Shown: positions 8,316 through 10,352 of the stretch, piece by piece
Layout: every line of letters starts with the position of its first letter
How positions within the stretch are numbered: the stretch's first letter is position 1
Assembly: GCA_013329905.1 (NCBI GenBank)
Contig: DUJH01000051.1
Span: 1 to 10,352, forward strand
Direction: 5' to 3'
Length of the DNA stretch: 10,352 bases
Origin: Candidatus Thalassarchaeaceae archaeon
GTDB taxonomy: Archaea > Thermoplasmatota > Poseidoniia > Poseidoniales > Thalassarchaeaceae
Notes under the pieces: generated by a model
Database searches by the model: none
What the model was told of the DNA's origin: nothing
The model's input: the letters and a program-made list of their open reading frames with translations, nothing else
Program-made: the position numbers and the translations under genes

Positions 8316-9293
8316 TCAACGTCGACCGCTGCCTCGGCCCGGTCGGTTGCCACGGAAGCCGCCACGACCTGTGCCTCTGAATCCTGATCGGGTCGGTCGG
8401 CTGCTGCTGCCGGGAGATCTTCCTCGGCCCCCACTATCGCGTGAATCTGAAGGTCTTGGACCTCTGCGGTCATTACCTCTCGAGTCTCGTCCACTGTCAC
8501 CGCCACGGTAGCCACCACGGCTGTTCCCGCCGCGGTTTCCACCGTCGCGTGAGCCGCCTCGGTTGCCTCCACCACTGGAGCCACCTCCGCTAGGACGATT
8601 TGCTTGGCAGCGGTTGCATTTGTCACGGAATGCGAAGTTGTTGTTCTTGCACTTAGGGCAATCCCACTCTCCACCGCGATTTCCTCCACGGTCTCCTCCG
8701 CGATTATCGCGTCGGTCACCGCCACGATTGTCTCGCTTGTCGCCACCTCGGTAGCCTCCGCGGTCACCGCCACGATTGTCTCGCTTGTCGCCACCTCGGT
8801 AGCCTCCGCGGTCACCGCCACGGGAATTTCCGCCACCGCTTGGACGCTCAGCCTCGCAACGGTTGCATTTGTCACGGAATGAAAAATTGTTGTTATTGCA
8901 CTTTGGACAATCCCACTCTCCACCGCGATTTCCTCCTCGATTGTTCCCTCGGTCATTACTTCGGCCGTCACGACGCTGGAATCCTCCACCATCTCGGCCT
9001 CGGCTATTGTCACGGCGGTCGTAGCTACCACGGCCCCGATCGGAGCGCTCGCGACTCTCGCGCGGAGCGATTTCAACAGGAGAACCGACAGCGCTCGAGG
9101 CCTCGATTCCTTCTGCCAAAGGATGAATGTGAATGAGAGCGCGATCGACGGCGCCAATGACGGTATTCACGCGCCCGATTGGCTTCCCACCAATGACTCG
9201 AAGTGTTGCACCGAGACGTGGTGCACGACCCTCGAATGCGACCATCAGGCCGCCCTCATGGGACTCCTTCTCGACCGTACCAGAGAAACTCAT
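8316..9293 (-). CDS. Gar1-like H/ACA RNP protein with RGG region and two RanBP2-type zinc fingers
   Basis: It has 325 residues. Residues 1-80 resemble the Gar1 six-strand barrel: SGTVEKESHEGGLMVAF, then GKPIGRVNTVIGAVDRALIHI, then SAVGSPVEI, matching the archaeal pattern of a short beta core with a G.V..V.G.V....I.I centre. Gar1 binds Cbf5 in H/ACA RNPs that make pseudouridine in rRNA. Residues 81-325 are low-complexity Gly, Arg, Asp and Asn with many RGG/RG motifs and two W-x-C-x2-C-x3-N-x6-C-x2-C fingers (W127/C129/C132/N136/C143/C146 and W210/C212/C215/N219/C226/C229), the single-stranded RNA-binding RanBP2 type. The fingers differ at 4 of 26 positions, which points to a duplication. The ATG lies 4 bases after the TGA of the preceding gene, suggesting translational coupling. 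Usual archaeal Gar1 is about 70-100 residues, so the tail is exceptional. The zinc fingers and RGG region are certain; the Gar1 assignment is likely. The alternative is an unrelated RNA-binding beta-barrel. Confidence 0.85.
   Translation of the reverse strand: MSFSGTVEKESHEGGLMVAFEGRAPRLGATLRVIGGKPIGRVNTVIGAVDRALIHIHPLAEGIEASSAVGSPVEIAPRESRERSDRGRGSYDRRDNSRGRDGGGFQRRDGRSNDRGNNRGGNRGGEWDCPKCNNNNFSFRDKCNRCEAERPSGGGNSRGGDRGGYRGGDKRDNRGGDRGGYRGGDKRDNRGGDRRDNRGGDRGGNRGGEWDCPKCKNNNFAFRDKCNRCQANRPSGGGSSGGGNRGGSRDGGNRGGNSRGGYRGGDSGRDSRGNDRRGPRPSDSRDSGGRGRSPGSSSRPTRSGFRGTGRGGFRGNRPGRGSGRR
8714..8822 (-). repeat. Exact 48-bp tandem repeat inside the RGG region
   Basis: Bases 8714-8761 and 8762-8809 are identical, and 8810-8822 begin a third copy before it diverges. 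The unit starts GGTCACCGCCACGATTGTCT on the plus strand and encodes 16 residues on the minus strand (a GGDRGGYRGGDKRDNR period, about residues 159-194 of the Gar1-like protein). It stays in frame, so copy-number change would lengthen or shorten the linker between the two zinc fingers without breaking the gene. Confidence 0.95.
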
Positions 9294-9297
9294 GGCC

Positions 9298-10352
9298 TCA
9301 GGCGCGTCGGCCCGAGTATATGAGTGCGGCAGATGCTGCGAGAATCAGTCCCGGCAACCCCATCGCAGGCAATCCAGGAGATGGTTCGCTCGGAGCATCG
9401 GGTTCAGGCTCAGGTTCGATGAATAGGTGCGAATTATCCACCACTCGCTGTTGGCTGGTGCACATACCTGAAACATCGCAACCAGTAACCTCGACCGTGT
9501 GAGCTCCTTCAGCCCAAACCGAGAAGTCAATAGTTGGAGTAGACCAGGTATTTCCATTGACAGCGATGTTTCCAACAGATGATCCATCTATCATCAAAGT
9601 AAACGTCACCTCCTCTCCATCGGGGTCTGAGAATTGTCCACTCATCATCCATGAGTCACCGTCCCATCCCTCGCTATTTACGGTCATTACCGGGGCCCTG
9701 CTAGCCTTTTCAATTCCGAGATGATAAATTGCTTCCATCGTGTAAACGCCGTCTCCAGTCACTCGAATAGCAACATAGGCTGGACCCGGAACGGTGCTGG
9801 TTGCAGCGACATCTGCGGTGATTTCGGATATGTATAGAGAGTAGGGTCCAGAGTAAGATCCGGCATTGTCATACTCGGATGTGAATCCAACCTCGACGTT
9901 CAGAGCAGGCCACCCTGAGGTCGGGCTGAGTGTGATTGGATGAGGATCAGATAGGTCTGTAGATGAGGTAGAGATCTGGAACGGAACACCGACACTCCAT
10001 GTCCTATTACCAGAGGACTGACCGGCTTGGTCAATTCCTTCGCAAGTCACCTCACCGGCTTCGCCACGAGGGACATCCATCGAAATCTCTCGATTCTCGT
10101 AGGCGATTGCGAGCCCCTCATCACCTCGGCAACTGACTTCGAGTGAGGCGGTTCCGGCCTCGTCGACAAACCAATTCTGGATATCATTCCAGTTGGCTAT
10201 GACCTGTGCTCCCCCGCTCGCGCGTGGAAACCATGACTCATCGTCAGGAGCATCATCAGTCCATTGTGGAGGATTATCCACAGGAATCTCCGCCGTGGTG
10301 AAATCGGCGAACAAATCCTCACCAGCCGGCCATTGCGGCATATTGGGGTAGA
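9298..10352 (-). CDS. Secreted Ig-like protein with CTERM-like C-terminal anchor (5' partial)
   Basis: The frame runs off the right edge without a stop. The ATG at 10341 gives 347 residues with no signal peptide although the protein looks exported, so the true start is probably upstream. From that ATG I see: a beta-rich region with C71 and C100 likely paired (about 60-115); a middle beta domain (about 116-212); an Ig/PKD-like domain (about 216-301) with SDPDGEEVTFTL and a C288-C294 pair; a Pro/Glu spacer EPEPEPDAPSEPSPG (309-323); then GLPAMGLPG, about 14 hydrophobic residues and terminal GRRA. This motif, helix and basic-end layout resembles archaeal CTERM sorting signals processed by archaeosortases (PGF-CTERM and relatives), but the exact family is not recognised; a plain C-terminal anchor is the alternative. 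Likely a surface protein of unknown binding function. Its stop lies 4 bases before the Gar1-like start. Confidence 0.82.
   Translation of the reverse strand, partial: YPNMPQWPAGEDLFADFTTAEIPVDNPPQWTDDAPDDESWFPRASGGAQVIANWNDIQNWFVDEAGTASLEVSCRGDEGLAIAYENREISMDVPRGEAGEVTCEGIDQAGQSSGNRTWSVGVPFQISTSSTDLSDPHPITLSPTSGWPALNVEVGFTSEYDNAGSYSGPYSLYISEITADVAATSTVPGPAYVAIRVTGDGVYTMEAIYHLGIEKASRAPVMTVNSEGWDGDSWMMSGQFSDPDGEEVTFTLMIDGSSVGNIAVNGNTWSTPTIDFSVWAEGAHTVEVTGCDVSGMCTSQQRVVDNSHLFIEPEPEPDAPSEPSPGLPAMGLPGLILAASAALIYSGRRA

Noticed and set aside
8714..8822. Possible CRISPR-like direct repeats
   Set aside because: The copies are directly adjacent with no spacers, and they are in frame within a coding sequence.
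8604..8882. Open frames on the plus strand across the RGG region, with repeated Ser/Ala/Val/Thr peptides
   Set aside because: They are antisense to the zinc-finger and RGG repeats, and the repetition comes from the 48-bp units.
8228..9157. A 309-codon open frame on the minus strand, rich in Ala, Val, Thr and Glu, overlapping the Gar1-like gene
   Set aside because: It is the shifted reading of the GGN/CGN-rich RGG coding sequence; the other frame has a recognisable domain and zinc fingers, and this product has low complexity with no motif.
5884..9293. A functional link between AhcY and arginine methylation of the RGG tail
   Set aside because: It is tempting because AhcY supports methylation, but no methyltransferase gene is in the window and the genes are convergent, not co-transcribed.
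10339..10341. ATG (complement) at 10341 as the start of the Ig-like protein
   Set aside because: The frame stays open to the window edge and the N-terminus from this ATG has no signal peptide, although the protein appears exported and anchored.

Overview
The window looks like a chromosomal segment of an uncultivated archaeon. Marine Group II Euryarchaeota (Ca. Poseidoniales, Thermoplasmatota) or a close relative fits best. The reasons are an archaeal/Thermotoga-type S-adenosylhomocysteinase, a Gar1-like H/ACA RNP protein (a family found only in archaea and eukaryotes), very large acidic Asp/Asn-rich secreted proteins, and a surface protein whose cytoplasmic tail is rich in Gln, Tyr and Ala. 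The assignment is inferred from protein character; no marker gene such as rRNA is present.

Layout. Positions 1-5805 (+) hold the 3' part of a giant cell-surface protein gene that is already open at base 1. It encodes FG-GAP-like calcium loops, CARDB-like and jelly-roll modules, a degenerate amidotransferase-like domain, Ig-like modules, one membrane anchor and a short cytoplasmic tail. A 78-base gap with two perfect hairpins (5828-5848 and 5868-5884) leads to ahcY (5884-7155, +), complete. A 36-base gap with a palindrome then separates ahcY from a minus-strand cluster transcribed towards it. In transcription order the cluster is: a secreted protein with an Ig-like domain and a CTERM-like anchor (10352-9298, 5' end outside the window), a Gar1-like protein (9293-8316), and a TPR membrane protein (8268-7192).

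How the genes relate. AhcY removes the S-adenosylhomocysteine left by methyltransferases. The two secreted proteins are probably envelope or adhesion components and carry different anchors. The Gar1-like protein probably acts in H/ACA RNP-guided pseudouridylation or rRNA maturation. The tight spacing in the minus-strand cluster (4 bases, then 47 bases) suggests one transcript, although the three products share no obvious pathway.

The most notable item is the Gar1-like protein. An archaeal-sized Gar1 core of about 80 residues is followed by about 245 residues of RG/RGG-rich sequence carrying two RanBP2-type zinc fingers. This recalls the RGG tails of eukaryotic Gar1 and the RGG plus zinc finger layout of FUS/EWS/TAF15. 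No mobile element, CRISPR array, tRNA or rRNA was seen, and no gene-free stretch exceeds 80 bases.
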